Source of the DNA: an uncultured Acidobacteriota bacterium
GTDB taxonomy: Bacteria; Acidobacteriota; Terriglobia; Terriglobales; Acidobacteriaceae
Length of the DNA stretch: 41,436 bases
Direction of reading: 5' to 3'
Assembly: GCA_903832295.1 (NCBI GenBank)
Contig: CAILAZ010000026.1
Coordinates: 1-41,436 of the forward strand
The position numbers and the translations under genes are program-made. The notes under the pieces were generated by a model. It saw nothing but the letters and a program-made list of their open reading frames with translations. It did not search any database and was not told the origin of the DNA. Shown here piece after piece: positions 1 to 8,302 of the stretch (positions are counted from its first letter, which is position 1; every line of letters starts with the position of its first letter).

Positions 1-1
1 C

Positions 2-40
2 GAAGACAATGCACTCGACGTGAAGAACCTCGATATCTAA
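2..40 (+). CDS. C-terminal end of an unidentified gene
   Basis: Reading from base 2 gives a twelve-residue tail, EDNALDVKNLDI, followed by TAA at 38-40. Its composition looks coding, and it would converge on the gtrA-like gene that ends at 102. The stretch is too short for any functional call, and it could be chance. Confidence 0.3.
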   Translation, partial: EDNALDVKNLDI

Positions 41-101
41 CAGCAAGTGGTGGTGGTGTGGTCATACAGCAGTAGTAATGCGCAGCAATTCACTTGCTCG
101 G

Positions 102-554
102 TCAACAGGCGCCTCTTGCGGGTGCCTGTCCCGTTTTGCAGGGCACATCATCACGAACTCTCGCCGCTGTCGCAAACGTCCAATGTTCACCCAGGCAGAA
201 ATTCACCAGCGAACAACCCAGAATCGCGATGCTATTCGCCGCAAGCACCGGAAGATGCGCATCGTGCACCAGCAGTCGCATGATTGCCAGATTCCCCACC
301 AGAGACACTCCACCATTTCAGAGATGAAAGCGCGTCAACCTCCCAACGATTGGCGAATCGTCGCGCCGCTCGCTCCATGTATAGTGCAGGTGCCACACGA
401 AGTTGTGAAGCAGCGTAAACTCCAGCGCAGCAAGCGACCACAACAGGTAATGGCCAGGCAGCGCCGAATTCAGCCCTGCCAGCGTTCCAACTTGCACAAC
501 CATCCCCACCGCTCCCACCAGGTTGAACCTGTACCAGCGCACAAGCTTCTTCAT
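102..554 (-). pseudogene. GtrA-like membrane protein gene interrupted by an in-frame TGA
   Basis: GtrA-like proteins are small four-helix membrane proteins, often tied to flipping or transfer of polyprenyl-linked sugars. Translation from ATG at 554 begins MKKLVRWYRFNLVGAVGMVV and shows two hydrophobic helices up to LTRFHL. A TGA codon then lies at 318-320. The same frame continues as NGGVSLVGNLAIMRLLV and a fourth helix ending near NFCLGEHWTFA, with the natural stop at 102. Total length (about 150 codons) is normal for the family, and the reading frame is intact on both sides, so a single change (for example Ser TCA to TGA) explains the break. The start overlaps the upstream CDP-alcohol phosphotransferase stop as ATGA (551-554), so the two are translationally coupled. 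A sequencing error or stop readthrough is possible. A GTG at 308 could restart translation but would give only two helices. Confidence 0.75.
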
Positions 555-1249
555 GGCAGCGGCTCTTTCCGGAAGAGTTCCACAGCATGTCGCGCCGTGA
601 CTACCGTTGCCATCGCAAACATGCACACTGCAGCGATCACGCCGCCCACATCGAACAACAATAACTTGCGCCCGAATATCGTGCAGTAAGGGTTCCGCAT
701 CAGCGCCACATTTCCAATTGCCAGCAGTATCCGTATCTCCGTCGGACCAAACACACCCTGCGACATCTGGAAGCGGGACAGCGTGTACGTTGCCAGGTAA
801 CTCTCGCTTGACAGCAGAAGAAACGCCACGAGCAAGGCCGCCGCCGTCTCCCAGTGCACAAACCCCGAGCAACCCAGCCCGCCCATCAACGCGATCGCTC
901 CAAATAAGTCCACCATGTGGTCCACATAAAAGCCATATCTCGGGCGTTGCTGTTGCCGCACTCTCGCCAGCGTTCCGTCCATGCTGTCGCCCAGCCAGTT
1001 CAACCCCAGGCACACGATTCCAGGCAGCAACATTCGTCGGTCGTAGCGCGCCAGTGCATAACACATCCCTGCACCCACCTGCGCTCCCAATCCAAGCGCC
1101 GTCAGCTGATCCGAAGTTACCCACTGCGGAGCCCGCAGGGCCATCCACTGCAGTGCACGTCTTTCTGCCTCCGCCGTCACCGCCTGGTTCACTCTGCATG
1201 CCGCCGCGAACGTCGCCCCGCGGCTTGCCGTGATTGTCTTCGAACTCAT
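551..1249 (-). CDS. CDP-alcohol phosphatidyltransferase family protein
   Basis: This 232-residue integral membrane enzyme should move a phosphatidyl or other phospho-alcohol group from a CDP-alcohol to an acceptor hydroxyl in lipid synthesis. The family signature is complete: Asp88, Asp91-Gly92, Ala95-Arg96, Gly106, Asp110 and Asp114, that is DxxDGxxAR, nine residues, GxxxDxxxD. Several hydrophobic helices flank it. The ATG at 1249 was chosen because AGGAGGGG stands just upstream and because it overlaps the preceding stop as ATGA (1246-1249); an extension upstream would run into the neighbouring gene. It is the middle gene of a three-gene operon whose other products are a START-like protein and a GtrA-like protein, which suggests an envelope lipid or glycolipid role. 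The exact substrate cannot be read from the sequence. Confidence 0.88.
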   Translation of the reverse strand: MSSKTITASRGATFAAACRVNQAVTAEAERRALQWMALRAPQWVTSDQLTALGLGAQVGAGMCYALARYDRRMLLPGIVCLGLNWLGDSMDGTLARVRQQQRPRYGFYVDHMVDLFGAIALMGGLGCSGFVHWETAAALLVAFLLLSSESYLATYTLSRFQMSQGVFGPTEIRILLAIGNVALMRNPYCTIFGRKLLLFDVGGVIAAVCMFAMATVVTARHAVELFRKEPLP

Positions 1250-2076
1250 CGTCCCCTCCTGTATTTCACCTGTTGCATCTCTCGCAACTCTTCTCCCGTG
1301 CGCCGCAGCGTGAACTCCAGCGACTCCCGCGGAATGCTCTGTACGAAAGGCGCAACGATCCATCCAAGCCCGTGCGGAATATCCCGAGTCAGTGAAGCCG
1401 ACTCAATCTCCATGTAGAGTCCCCCGTCGCGCTCCACATAACTCCAGTAGCTATTCAGCCGCCAAAGATAGCCATGCTCTTGGCCCAACAGGAGCGAGTG
1501 CTCGGAGCCCGTTCCCACCCGTTCAATTTCAGAGACCTGCGTGCTCCGCGAGACGCTGTACCCTGCTCTTCCGTCCACTCTCCCGAATGCGACCTCATAC
1601 GTTGTATCCATCACCACCGTGAGCACGTGACGCTGCCGCACGCGCAACCGCACGCGGAAGCGGTCCCCCGCACGCTCCAGCATCTCTGCCCGGAGTATTT
1701 GCGGAGAGTAGTACTTCGGGTATCCGTCGAAGTCTTTCATTAGCCGCTCGAAGTCCTGCGCCCTGGCTCCCGCCACAAATGCCATTCCCCGCCAGTGGTG
1801 TAGCATCGCACCCGGGGCTATCACCTCTGCATGCGGCCTCCGATCCTCGACTACCATCTCGCCCCTCAGCAGTTGTTCCCGCGCTCCCCCTGCCTCAGGA
1901 GGCTCATGTCTTCCAAGCCGCAGTTCCATCCTCCGCACGTAGGCATCGAAAGCAGCTGATGCGGCTGGTGAAGGCTGTGCGCCAGCTTCTGCCAGTAGCA
2001 CAAACAGAATGAAAACCGCGCCGACCTTTCTCCACCATCCCTGAACAAGTCCGTAACCTGTCATGGACCGCACCAT
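1246..2076 (-). CDS. START/SRPBCC-fold secreted or membrane-anchored protein
   Basis: The 276-residue product starts with a charged stretch and a hydrophobic segment (VGAVFILFVLLAEAGA) that looks like a signal peptide or N-terminal anchor. The rest (about residues 90-260) resembles the SRPBCC/START lipid-binding fold, with segments such as FERLMKDFDGYPKYYSP and a C-terminal amphipathic helix including FVQSIPRESLEFTLRRTGEEL, as in cyclase/dehydrase-like coenzyme Q-binding proteins. ATG at 2076 was preferred over an ATG at 2064 and one at 2136 because GAGGG stands about seven bases before it. It is first in an operon with a CDP-alcohol phosphotransferase, and the two genes overlap by ATGA. A role in delivering or sensing a lipid substrate is inference. 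Fold assignment is by pattern only. Confidence 0.7.
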   Translation of the reverse strand: MVRSMTGYGLVQGWWRKVGAVFILFVLLAEAGAQPSPAASAAFDAYVRRMELRLGRHEPPEAGGAREQLLRGEMVVEDRRPHAEVIAPGAMLHHWRGMAFVAGARAQDFERLMKDFDGYPKYYSPQILRAEMLERAGDRFRVRLRVRQRHVLTVVMDTTYEVAFGRVDGRAGYSVSRSTQVSEIERVGTGSEHSLLLGQEHGYLWRLNSYWSYVERDGGLYMEIESASLTRDIPHGLGWIVAPFVQSIPRESLEFTLRRTGEELREMQQVKYRRGR

Positions 2077-2231
2077 GCCCCGTCCCTCGCCATATGGCAA
2101 TACATGGAAGATCACCCGGGGAGATATCTTCCTCACCGTTCAAACGAATGCAAATGAACATCTTCGAGGGGATTCTATTTTCTGCGGAGGCTTTGGATTG
2201 CGACTCCAATTGTTTACACTTGCCGTGAAAC

Positions 2232-3074
2232 ATGGAAGATGAATCCAAAGCCCGGCTTTACCGCTTCGGAACCTTCGAAGCAGACGCTGCCACCGGCGAG
2301 TTGCGGCGTCAGGGCATTCGCATCAAGCTCAACTCCCAACCCTTCCAGGTACTGTTGCTCCTCTTGGAGCATCCCGGTGACCTGCTCACTCGCGACAACA
2401 TATCCCACGAGCTATGGCCCGACGGAACCTTTGTTGACTACGAGCACGGCGTAAACTCTGCCGTCAATCGAATCCGCGAGGCACTGGGAGACTCCGCATC
2501 CAATCCCCGCTACATCGAAACCCTCGCCCGCCGAGGCTATCGCTTCATCGCACCCGTCGAGTGCATCTCCAACGAGCCGTCTCCAGAGCCCCTGCCCCAG
2601 GCTCCGCTGCCCGACGCAATCTCCACCACCATCCTCGCCACCCCCGCAGAACTTCCCCCCATCGCCTACCCGGTGGTCCAGACGCTGTTTGTCCTGCTGC
2701 AACTTATGTATCTCAGTTTCTATGTTGGAGCTCTGGCCAATCTCGCGGAAATCGACGAATTACTTTCCGCCCTCCCCATTGCGGCCCACGCTCTCCCCGT
2801 ACTCATCGTCACTGCCGCGGCGCTTCTGCCGGTCCGCATTTTCATCCTGTTTCTGGCTCTCTTTCGTGCTCCCGGCGTACGCAGGAAATTTCAGATCATC
2901 TGGCCTATCTTGTTGCCCATGGATGAACTCTGGTCCCTGGCGCCCTTCCTTCTTCTGCACCACATCAATGTCGGCCTTGCCCTTGCCGCAACTGCGGTGC
3001 TCGTCTATTCTCCCTTTGCGCAGCGCTCCCTGGTCCTCATGGGGGCAGGGGCGCCGCCCCGTAAACTCCTCTAA
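2232..3074 (+). CDS. Membrane-anchored winged-helix (OmpR/ToxR/CadC-type) transcriptional regulator
   Basis: Residues 1-110 form a complete trans_reg_C winged-helix DNA-binding domain: RFGTFEADAATGELRR, then KLNSQPFQVLLLLLEHPGDLLTR, the recognition region ELWPDGTFVDYEHGVNSAVNRIREALGD, and the wing ending IETLARRGYRFIAPV. A proline-rich linker follows, then four hydrophobic helices (about residues 145-270). There is no receiver domain, TPR or beta-propeller. The protein would therefore bind DNA from the inner membrane, as ToxR and CadC do, but with a multi-pass membrane part that could itself sense a signal. It is divergent from the START-domain operon across 155 bp, so that operon is its most obvious candidate target. 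No clear Shine-Dalgarno precedes the start, but the domain begins at the expected distance from this ATG. Confidence 0.85.
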   Translation: MEDESKARLYRFGTFEADAATGELRRQGIRIKLNSQPFQVLLLLLEHPGDLLTRDNISHELWPDGTFVDYEHGVNSAVNRIREALGDSASNPRYIETLARRGYRFIAPVECISNEPSPEPLPQAPLPDAISTTILATPAELPPIAYPVVQTLFVLLQLMYLSFYVGALANLAEIDELLSALPIAAHALPVLIVTAAALLPVRIFILFLALFRAPGVRRKFQIIWPILLPMDELWSLAPFLLLHHINVGLALAATAVLVYSPFAQRSLVLMGAGAPPRKLL

Positions 3075-3232
3075 TCGAACTATTCATCCACCGCGTGCGT
3101 ATCTATCCATGCATTCGCAAGATCTGCTTTCCTCGAGGGCGATGGGCAGGTCGCCCCACTTTTCCTAGGCTCGCCCCACCATTTCAAGTCCCAAATCCGC
3201 CCTGCAAGTGTTACAACGTAAGAACCAAACCC

Positions 3233-4405
3233 ATGGCCGCCCATCGCACCCCCAAACCCGTTCGCGCCTATCACCTGATCGCTCTCTTTTTGCTGCTCGC
3301 GTTCTTTGCGCAGTGCTCCTGGTTCGTAGCCTCTGTACCACTCACCCAACTCGAAGCAGATCAGATCCTTCGCGGTGTCGCCCTTCTTCGCCACGTCCCA
3401 CTCAGTGCCGAACCCGTCTCCTCCCCATTCATCCCTCTGCTCTCGGTTGCAGGAATCATCTTTCACCTCCCACGGAACCCTGTTCTGCTCGACCAGTTCT
3501 GGCTTGATCAGCACCGCTGGTTCATCCGCGCCCCGTTCCTCCTTGCAGGTCTCTGTCTTGGCATCTCGCTCTGGTACGTAGCCCGCCGCCTGTACGGCAC
3601 TGCCGCAGGACACATCGTCCTCGCCCTTTTTGCCTTCAGCCCCGGCATGGTCGCCTGCTCTTCGCTCGCAGGACCGCAAATCTTCGCCGCCTGGGGTGCC
3701 TTCGGACTCATCTTTACCGCTATCGCCACAGCCCACACCCTCTATGCTCCCCGAGAGGTCATCCTTTGGAATTGGAAGCGCATAGCCCTGCTTGGCATCT
3801 CCGTCACCTTCGCTATCGGAGCCCAGTGGCCTCTTGCCTGGCTCCTCATTCCTGCTGCCGCCTTCATGCTCTGGGCCGTTCCTCACCGCCGCTTCGCCGC
3901 GCTCCTGATTCTCTTCTCTGCCACCGTGGTCTCGTTCGTCCTTCTTGATGCCTGTTACCTCGCGGCCACGCCGGCACTCATTCGCGGACTCTCTCACGCC
4001 GCCTGGCCCCAGTTCTCGCTGGCCTCACTCTCTCCTGCCCTGCTCCTCCGTATGATTGGGCACTTCTTTTTTGACGCGGCTCCCGCCAGCCTGCTCACCT
4101 TCTTCTGTGCATTCGCTGCCTGGCTCGCATGGCCGCGCACTCGCTTCTTCGGGAACACGGCCCCGCTCATCGTCTTTTTTCTTCTGCTCGTGATGGGAAT
4201 TCTGCTGCCGATGAACGGAGTGGGTGCGGTTCTCTTTGCTTCGCTTCCGTTTCTTATGCTCTTCTGTGCTGGGGTCTTTGCCGATCTCATCGAGAGCAAG
4301 CTCCAGGCGCCCGCTCTCGCCGTCATCTTCGCCATCATCGCGGCGCAGGCAGCTTACAGCCTTGCCAGCCTCATGCGCATGTACTCCCGGTTGCCGGGCT
4401 CTTAG
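3233..4405 (+). CDS. Multi-pass membrane protein, GT-C glycosyltransferase-like
   Basis: The 390-residue protein has about ten hydrophobic helices spread over its length. After the first helix comes an acidic loop (PLTQLEADQILRG), where GT-C/PMT-family glycosyltransferases carry their catalytic acidic pair. The second half has helices rich in Phe, Leu and Ala and a short cytoplasmic end. This start (MAAHRTPKP) was chosen because the in-frame extension from 3095 is Arg/Pro/Cys-rich and reads like untranslated sequence. No strong ribosome binding site is visible. It may act on a polyprenyl-linked sugar, but no family can be named with certainty. It ends three bases from the convergent DUF4126 gene. 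Confidence 0.65.
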   Translation: MAAHRTPKPVRAYHLIALFLLLAFFAQCSWFVASVPLTQLEADQILRGVALLRHVPLSAEPVSSPFIPLLSVAGIIFHLPRNPVLLDQFWLDQHRWFIRAPFLLAGLCLGISLWYVARRLYGTAAGHIVLALFAFSPGMVACSSLAGPQIFAAWGAFGLIFTAIATAHTLYAPREVILWNWKRIALLGISVTFAIGAQWPLAWLLIPAAAFMLWAVPHRRFAALLILFSATVVSFVLLDACYLAATPALIRGLSHAAWPQFSLASLSPALLLRMIGHFFFDAAPASLLTFFCAFAAWLAWPRTRFFGNTAPLIVFFLLLVMGILLPMNGVGAVLFASLPFLMLFCAGVFADLIESKLQAPALAVIFAIIAAQAAYSLASLMRMYSRLPGS

Positions 4406-4408
4406 GTA

Positions 4409-4903
4409 TCAAGCCACACGCCTCAGGCGTGATTTCAACCCTTCCTCGCGACTTCCGCTCTCCGCAGCGGCCACCCCGATCCCGATGGCCGTTGCGTCCT
4501 CTGCCAGCGCAATCAGCGTGTCAGGCAATCCGCTTACGCGCCGTACTCCCTTACGCAGGAAATACCCCGCGAAGCTCCCCGCCAGCGCCCCCACAATTCC
4601 CAGCACTGCGCCGGCTCCTTCATCCTCCCGCACCACTGCCGCGCCGCACAATGCGCCGGAGATCATCCTGCCGGAAAGTGCGCCCGGCGAGGTTCGGTTT
4701 GGCGCAAACGGAAGCTTATCAAGCACCAACTCTCCCAGCGCCAGCACTGAGAGCACGCGCCAAGTCCGCGAGTCCCGCAGCAGCCAGAGCCTCTCGTCAG
4801 GTGATCGCTGCTGTGTCCATGCAAGTACTGCCGGTGCCGTCATGGATCGCAAACCGGCCGTCACCCCTAACCAAAACGCAGAGTTGAAGCTACGCTGATT
4901 CAT
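4409..4903 (-). CDS. DUF4126-like membrane protein
   Basis: This is a 164-residue hydrophobic protein of unknown function. The start region (NSAFWLGVTAGLRSMTAPAV), the middle (LVLDKLPFAPNRTSPGALSG) and the glycine/alanine-rich helices (AVLGIVGALAGSFAGYFLR) match what I recall of the DUF4126 family of small integral membrane proteins. ATG at 4903 was chosen because GGGGGA stands just upstream. A longer frame to 5242 overlaps folC in the opposite direction and is not credible. It is convergent with the GT-C-like gene and divergent from folC over about 96 bp. Confidence 0.65.
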   Translation of the reverse strand: MNQRSFNSAFWLGVTAGLRSMTAPAVLAWTQQRSPDERLWLLRDSRTWRVLSVLALGELVLDKLPFAPNRTSPGALSGRMISGALCGAAVVREDEGAGAVLGIVGALAGSFAGYFLRKGVRRVSGLPDTLIALAEDATAIGIGVAAAESGSREEGLKSRLRRVA

Positions 4904-4984
4904 CGCATCCCCCATTTCGTCATGGATGGATGAATCGACCAGGAAGCGGGATGTCGCCGTCCTCTGAAATCCACTGCAAAGTGC

Positions 4985-4990
4985 GATAAT
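4985..4990 (+). promoter_or_regulatory. Candidate -10 element of folC, nearly leaderless
   Basis: GATAAT lies nine bases before the folC ATG and is preceded by TGC, giving an extended -10 (TGnGATAAT). Transcription would start within a few bases of the ATG. No clear -35 is seen. GGAG at 4992-4995 could also serve as a weak ribosome binding site. Confidence 0.4.
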
Positions 4991-4999
4991 CGGAGCGCC

Positions 5000-6367
5000 A
5001 TGACTTCCTATCAATCCGCGGTTGAGCGTCTTTACGCGCTCGGTCACGAGCTGCAACCCGGGCCATTCCGCAAGTTCGATCTCGCCCACATGCGCATCCT
5101 CTGCCATGCTCTGGGCGACCCTCAACAACGCTTTCTTTCCATCCTCATTGCCGGAACCAACGGCAAGGGCTCCACCGCTGCAACCCTCGCCTCCATACTC
5201 CTGGCCTCTGGACACCGTGTCGGCCTCTACACTTCGCCCCATCTGCTTCGCGTCAACGAACGCATCTGTCTCAACAACGTCCCCATTTCAGACGCCAACT
5301 TCGCGGATGCCTATGAGCAAGTTACCGCTGCCGCCTCACCTCTCGTCGCTGCGTCCGTGCTGCCACACCTGCCCAGCTTCTTTGAAACCATGACCGCCAT
5401 GGCCTTCCACTTCTTTGCCTCGTCCCAGGCGGAAGTCGTCGTCCTCGAAGTTGGCATGGGTGGCCGTCTTGACGCCACCAACATCGTCGAACCCATCCTC
5501 TCCGTCATCACCGACATTGATCTTGACCACCAGAAGTACCTCGGCGATACGATCTCCCAAATTGCCCGCGAAAAAGCCGGCATCCTTCGCCCGGGAGTCC
5601 CCGCCGTCACCCTCCCCCAGCATCCGGAAGCCAACCTCGCACTCGGCGAGTGCATGATCACCATCGGTGCTCGCCCCGTCAGCGCCACCCGCAATATGGC
5701 TTCGCTCTCTCCCGAGTCTTCATCCCTCGTCCACGCCGCCTCCACCGGCACACGCTTCGACTTGAGCATCATGGGAAGGGAAGTCGAGATCGACTCGCCG
5801 CTGGTGGGGCGTCATCAACTTCGCAATCTGGCCCTCGCCATCACCGCTGCCGAAGAACTCGCAGATCAAGGCTTCCACATCACGCCTGAGACCATTGCCC
5901 GCGGAACCCGCCAAACATGCTGGCCTGGGCGCTTCCAGCGCTTTCCCGCCACACCGACGCGCCCAGAGACTGTCCTCGACGTCGCTCACAATCCCGCCGG
6001 AGCTTGGGCTCTGCGCGCAGCCCTCACCGAGCACTATGCCGGACGCCATCTTGTTCTGCTTTTCGGAGCCATGGCTGACAAGGAAATCGAAGAGATGGCG
6101 AAAATTCTGTGGCCCATCATGGACCACGTTGTGCTCACCACAGCCTCAGGCAATCCCCGGGCCGCCACTGTGCAATCCCTTGCCGTTCTCGCAGGCGCGA
6201 TCGGCGTCGAGCACTCCACCGCTCCGAATGTCCGGCAGGCCATGGATCTCTCCTCATCCCTTGCACTTGCGCACGGCGAAATGGCCGCGCTGGTCATTGC
6301 GGGTTCCATCTACATTGCCGGTGAGGCCGTGCTCTGCCTGCACGAATCCCCATCCCTCTCTGCATGA
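5000..6367 (+). CDS. folC: Bifunctional folylpolyglutamate synthase/dihydrofolate synthase
   Basis: FolC is a cytoplasmic ATP-dependent ligase that adds glutamate to dihydropteroate and to reduced folates. The Mur-ligase-type ATP loop AGTNGKGST is at residues 51-59, followed by LYTSPHLLRVNERI, the metal and substrate region VVLEVGMGGRLDATN, and VITDIDLDHQKYLGDT. The C-terminal glutamate ligase domain includes VLDVAHNPAGAWAL and LLFGAMADKEIEEM. At 455 residues the length is normal for the family. The start agrees with the family N-terminus (YQSAVERLYALG). It stands alone on the plus strand, divergent from the DUF4126 gene. Confidence 0.95.
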   Translation: MTSYQSAVERLYALGHELQPGPFRKFDLAHMRILCHALGDPQQRFLSILIAGTNGKGSTAATLASILLASGHRVGLYTSPHLLRVNERICLNNVPISDANFADAYEQVTAAASPLVAASVLPHLPSFFETMTAMAFHFFASSQAEVVVLEVGMGGRLDATNIVEPILSVITDIDLDHQKYLGDTISQIAREKAGILRPGVPAVTLPQHPEANLALGECMITIGARPVSATRNMASLSPESSSLVHAASTGTRFDLSIMGREVEIDSPLVGRHQLRNLALAITAAEELADQGFHITPETIARGTRQTCWPGRFQRFPATPTRPETVLDVAHNPAGAWALRAALTEHYAGRHLVLLFGAMADKEIEEMAKILWPIMDHVVLTTASGNPRAATVQSLAVLAGAIGVEHSTAPNVRQAMDLSSSLALAHGEMAALVIAGSIYIAGEAVLCLHESPSLSA

Positions 6368-6442
6368 TTTTCTGCTGTCAACCCGCCCGTCTAAGCGGTA
6401 TCCTTTTGAGGGAACACACCCGCACAGACGTTGGAGGACTCG

Positions 6443-7045
6443 TTGAGATCGCTGCTGGTAAGGCTAATGATCTACTTTGCGCTTGCCGCCGCCGCGGTCA
6501 TCGTACTGACAGCCTTTCATCATTCGGGAATTGCCGTCCTCACCGTCGTGATCTTCACGTATCTCAGCGTTCTTATCCTGGTGATGGCCGTCATGCTCAA
6601 TTACCCGCGCACCCCGCGTCAGGCCATGGTTCATGAGTTCGCCGATCATCTGGAATCCCGCAACCTCCTCATCTCCAACCACTTCCGCGCTGACCGAGCG
6701 TTCCGCGTCGAAGAGTTCGAAGAAGAAGGGCCACACTACTTTGTCGAACTCGAAGGGGGCGGAGTCCTCCACCTGTCCGGCCAATATCTCCGCGACTATG
6801 AGCCCGTCGAAGGCTCCGTTCGCCACTTTCCCTGCACCGAATTTACCGTGCGGCGGCACATTGAAGTTGGATATGTGGTGGATATTCTCTGCGGAGGCCT
6901 GGTGATAGAGCCCGAAATCGAAGCGCCGCCCTTCTGTGCCAAGGAGTTCGCCGCCCATCGTGTGCCCGAGGATGGTGCCATCCTGGAGGGGATTGTTTTT
7001 GACGACCTCTTGCACCAGCGCAGCGGTTCGGCTCCTACGTACTAG
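6443..7045 (+). CDS. Small membrane-anchored protein of unknown function
   Basis: The product is about 200 residues. Two hydrophobic helices lie at the N-terminus (MIYFALAAAAVIVLTAFHH and VVIFTYLSVLILVMAVMLNY). A soluble domain rich in acidic residues and beta-like segments follows (RAFRVEEFEEEGPHYFVELEGG, VLHLSGQYLRDYEPVEG, EFTVRRHIEVGYVVDILCGG). TTG at 6443 was chosen because GGAGG (6433-6437) stands five bases before it; an alternative TTG at 6431 lies before that site. I do not recognise the family. It follows folC by about 75 bp and is convergent with rlmH. Confidence 0.6.
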   Translation: MRSLLVRLMIYFALAAAAVIVLTAFHHSGIAVLTVVIFTYLSVLILVMAVMLNYPRTPRQAMVHEFADHLESRNLLISNHFRADRAFRVEEFEEEGPHYFVELEGGGVLHLSGQYLRDYEPVEGSVRHFPCTEFTVRRHIEVGYVVDILCGGLVIEPEIEAPPFCAKEFAAHRVPEDGAILEGIVFDDLLHQRSGSAPTY

Positions 7046-7066
7046 TACGCCTGTTGGTTTCAGCGA

Positions 7067-7519
7067 TCAGTGTCCGCCGTGGTAGGGATGATTATTCAGG
7101 ATCGTGAATGCCCGGTAAACCTGTTCCGCCAGCACCACACGGGCCAGTTCATGCGGCAATGTAATCTTCCCCAGTGACAATGTCTGTTGTGCCCGGGCCA
7201 GTGCAGCGCTCGTCCATCCGTCCGCTGGCCCAATCGCGAAGATCAACTCTTGTGTTCCGCGCTCCAGATGTTGCCGCACAAATCCTGCCAGCTCCTCGCT
7301 GCTAAGCTGCTTGCCGCGCGAATCCAGGGCTACAAAAACCGGAGCGGTCCTCCCCGCCCTGTCCAGCGACTTTAGCAGCGCCTCTTCCGTTGCCAATTCG
7401 ACCGCCTCCACTGCCGCAAACCTCGCCGCACGCTTCACATACTCCGCAGTCAACTCGTCCACGGCAGACTCCTTGCTCGAGCCCTTCCGTTTTGTGATCG
7501 AAACCAGGCGGATCTTCAT
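7067..7519 (-). CDS. rlmH: 23S rRNA (pseudouridine1915-N3)-methyltransferase
   Basis: RlmH is a SPOUT-class methyltransferase that modifies helix 69 of 23S rRNA in the assembled 70S ribosome, using S-adenosylmethionine. Family motifs are clear: FVALDSRGKQLSSEELAGF, then the knot segment ELIFAIGPADGW, and the C-terminus KITLPHELARVVLAEQVYRA ending in NNHPYHGGH. The 150-residue length is typical. The start MKIRLVSI at 7519 matches family members; a seven-codon upstream extension does not. It is the last gene of the ribosome cluster, behind rsfS, with a hairpin between them. Confidence 0.95.
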   Translation of the reverse strand: MKIRLVSITKRKGSSKESAVDELTAEYVKRAARFAAVEAVELATEEALLKSLDRAGRTAPVFVALDSRGKQLSSEELAGFVRQHLERGTQELIFAIGPADGWTSAALARAQQTLSLGKITLPHELARVVLAEQVYRAFTILNNHPYHGGH

Positions 7520-7541
7520 CGTCGCTTTCCACGCAAACAAC

Positions 7542-7565
7542 AGCGCGGGCAGTCTCGCCCGCGCT
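7542..7565 (-). terminator. Hairpin between rsfS and rlmH
   Basis: AGCGCGGGC (7542-7550) pairs perfectly with GCCCGCGCT (7557-7565) around a six-base loop. On the minus strand it is followed by GTTGTTTGC, a weak T-rich tract. It may be a terminator or an attenuator in front of rlmH. Confidence 0.5.
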
Positions 7566-7582
7566 CGTTTCCATCTCGTGTG

Positions 7583-8242
7583 TTATTTCTTCTTGGATCC
7601 GGCCTTCTTTGCAGTCTTCTTTACCGCCTTTTTCGCCACGGCCTTCTTAACGCCAGACTTCTTTGCCGCGGCCTTCTTCACAACCGGTTTCCGCGTCACT
7701 GCTTTCTTTGCGGCGCTCTTCTTCACTGCCGCGCGCTTTGCCGGAGCCTTCGCTCCGCGTGCGCTTCCCTTCGCCGCGGCGCGCACACTCACCGCTTTCT
7801 TTGCCGGAGCCTTCCTTGCGCGCTTTGCCACCACGGGGGCCTGTGGCTCTGCCACCGGCTCGGGCGCTGGCTTGCCCTTCAGCAGCTCTTCTGCCGTCAA
7901 CTTGTGTGCCGACTTCCAAAGCCTCTCCAGGTCGTAGTAAGCCCGGCGCTCGGCGTTGAAGATGTGCACCACAAAGTCCACGTAGTCCAGCAGAATCCAC
8001 TCTGCCGTCTGGTAGCCCTCGCGCGCATTCGGCTCTACGCCCATATCCTTGGAAAGCCGCTCATCCACTTCGTCGGCAATTGCCTGCACCTGCCGCGCGT
8101 TGCTGCCGCTGCAGATCAGGAAATAATCGGTGAACGTGCTCGACTCTCCGGGGAGTTGGAGCAGCGAAATATCTTCTGCCTTCTTGTTCGTCACTGCCTC
8201 AAGGGCGAGTGCAACCTGTTTTCTCGTATCTTGCGTGGGCAT
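7583..8242 (-). CDS. rsfS: Ribosomal silencing factor RsfS with a histone H1-like Lys/Ala-rich tail
   Basis: RsfS binds protein L14 on the 50S subunit and blocks 30S joining. Residues 1-115 carry the whole family core: KKAEDISLLQLPGESSTFTD, YFLICSGSNARQVQAIADEV, EGYQTAEWILLDYVDFVVHIF and RRAYYDLERLWKSA. Known RsfS proteins are about 105-120 residues, whereas this one is 219. From about residue 135 onward the tail is almost only Lys, Ala, Val and Pro, in motifs such as KAPAKK, KKSAAKKAV and KKAVAKKAVKK, ending KKAGSKKK. This resembles histone H1 or AlgP tails and would be disordered and highly basic. AAGGGGA precedes the ATG at 8242. nadD lies 60 bp upstream. Similar tails occur in ObgE and L21 of the same cluster. 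Confidence 0.93.
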   Translation of the reverse strand: MPTQDTRKQVALALEAVTNKKAEDISLLQLPGESSTFTDYFLICSGSNARQVQAIADEVDERLSKDMGVEPNAREGYQTAEWILLDYVDFVVHIFNAERRAYYDLERLWKSAHKLTAEELLKGKPAPEPVAEPQAPVVAKRARKAPAKKAVSVRAAAKGSARGAKAPAKRAAVKKSAAKKAVTRKPVVKKAAAKKSGVKKAVAKKAVKKTAKKAGSKKK

Positions 8243-8302
8243 CGTTCCCCTTCTCTATTGAACTATTGTGCTGGGCTTCCGCGCGGGATGCAAGCTCCCG
8301 AG

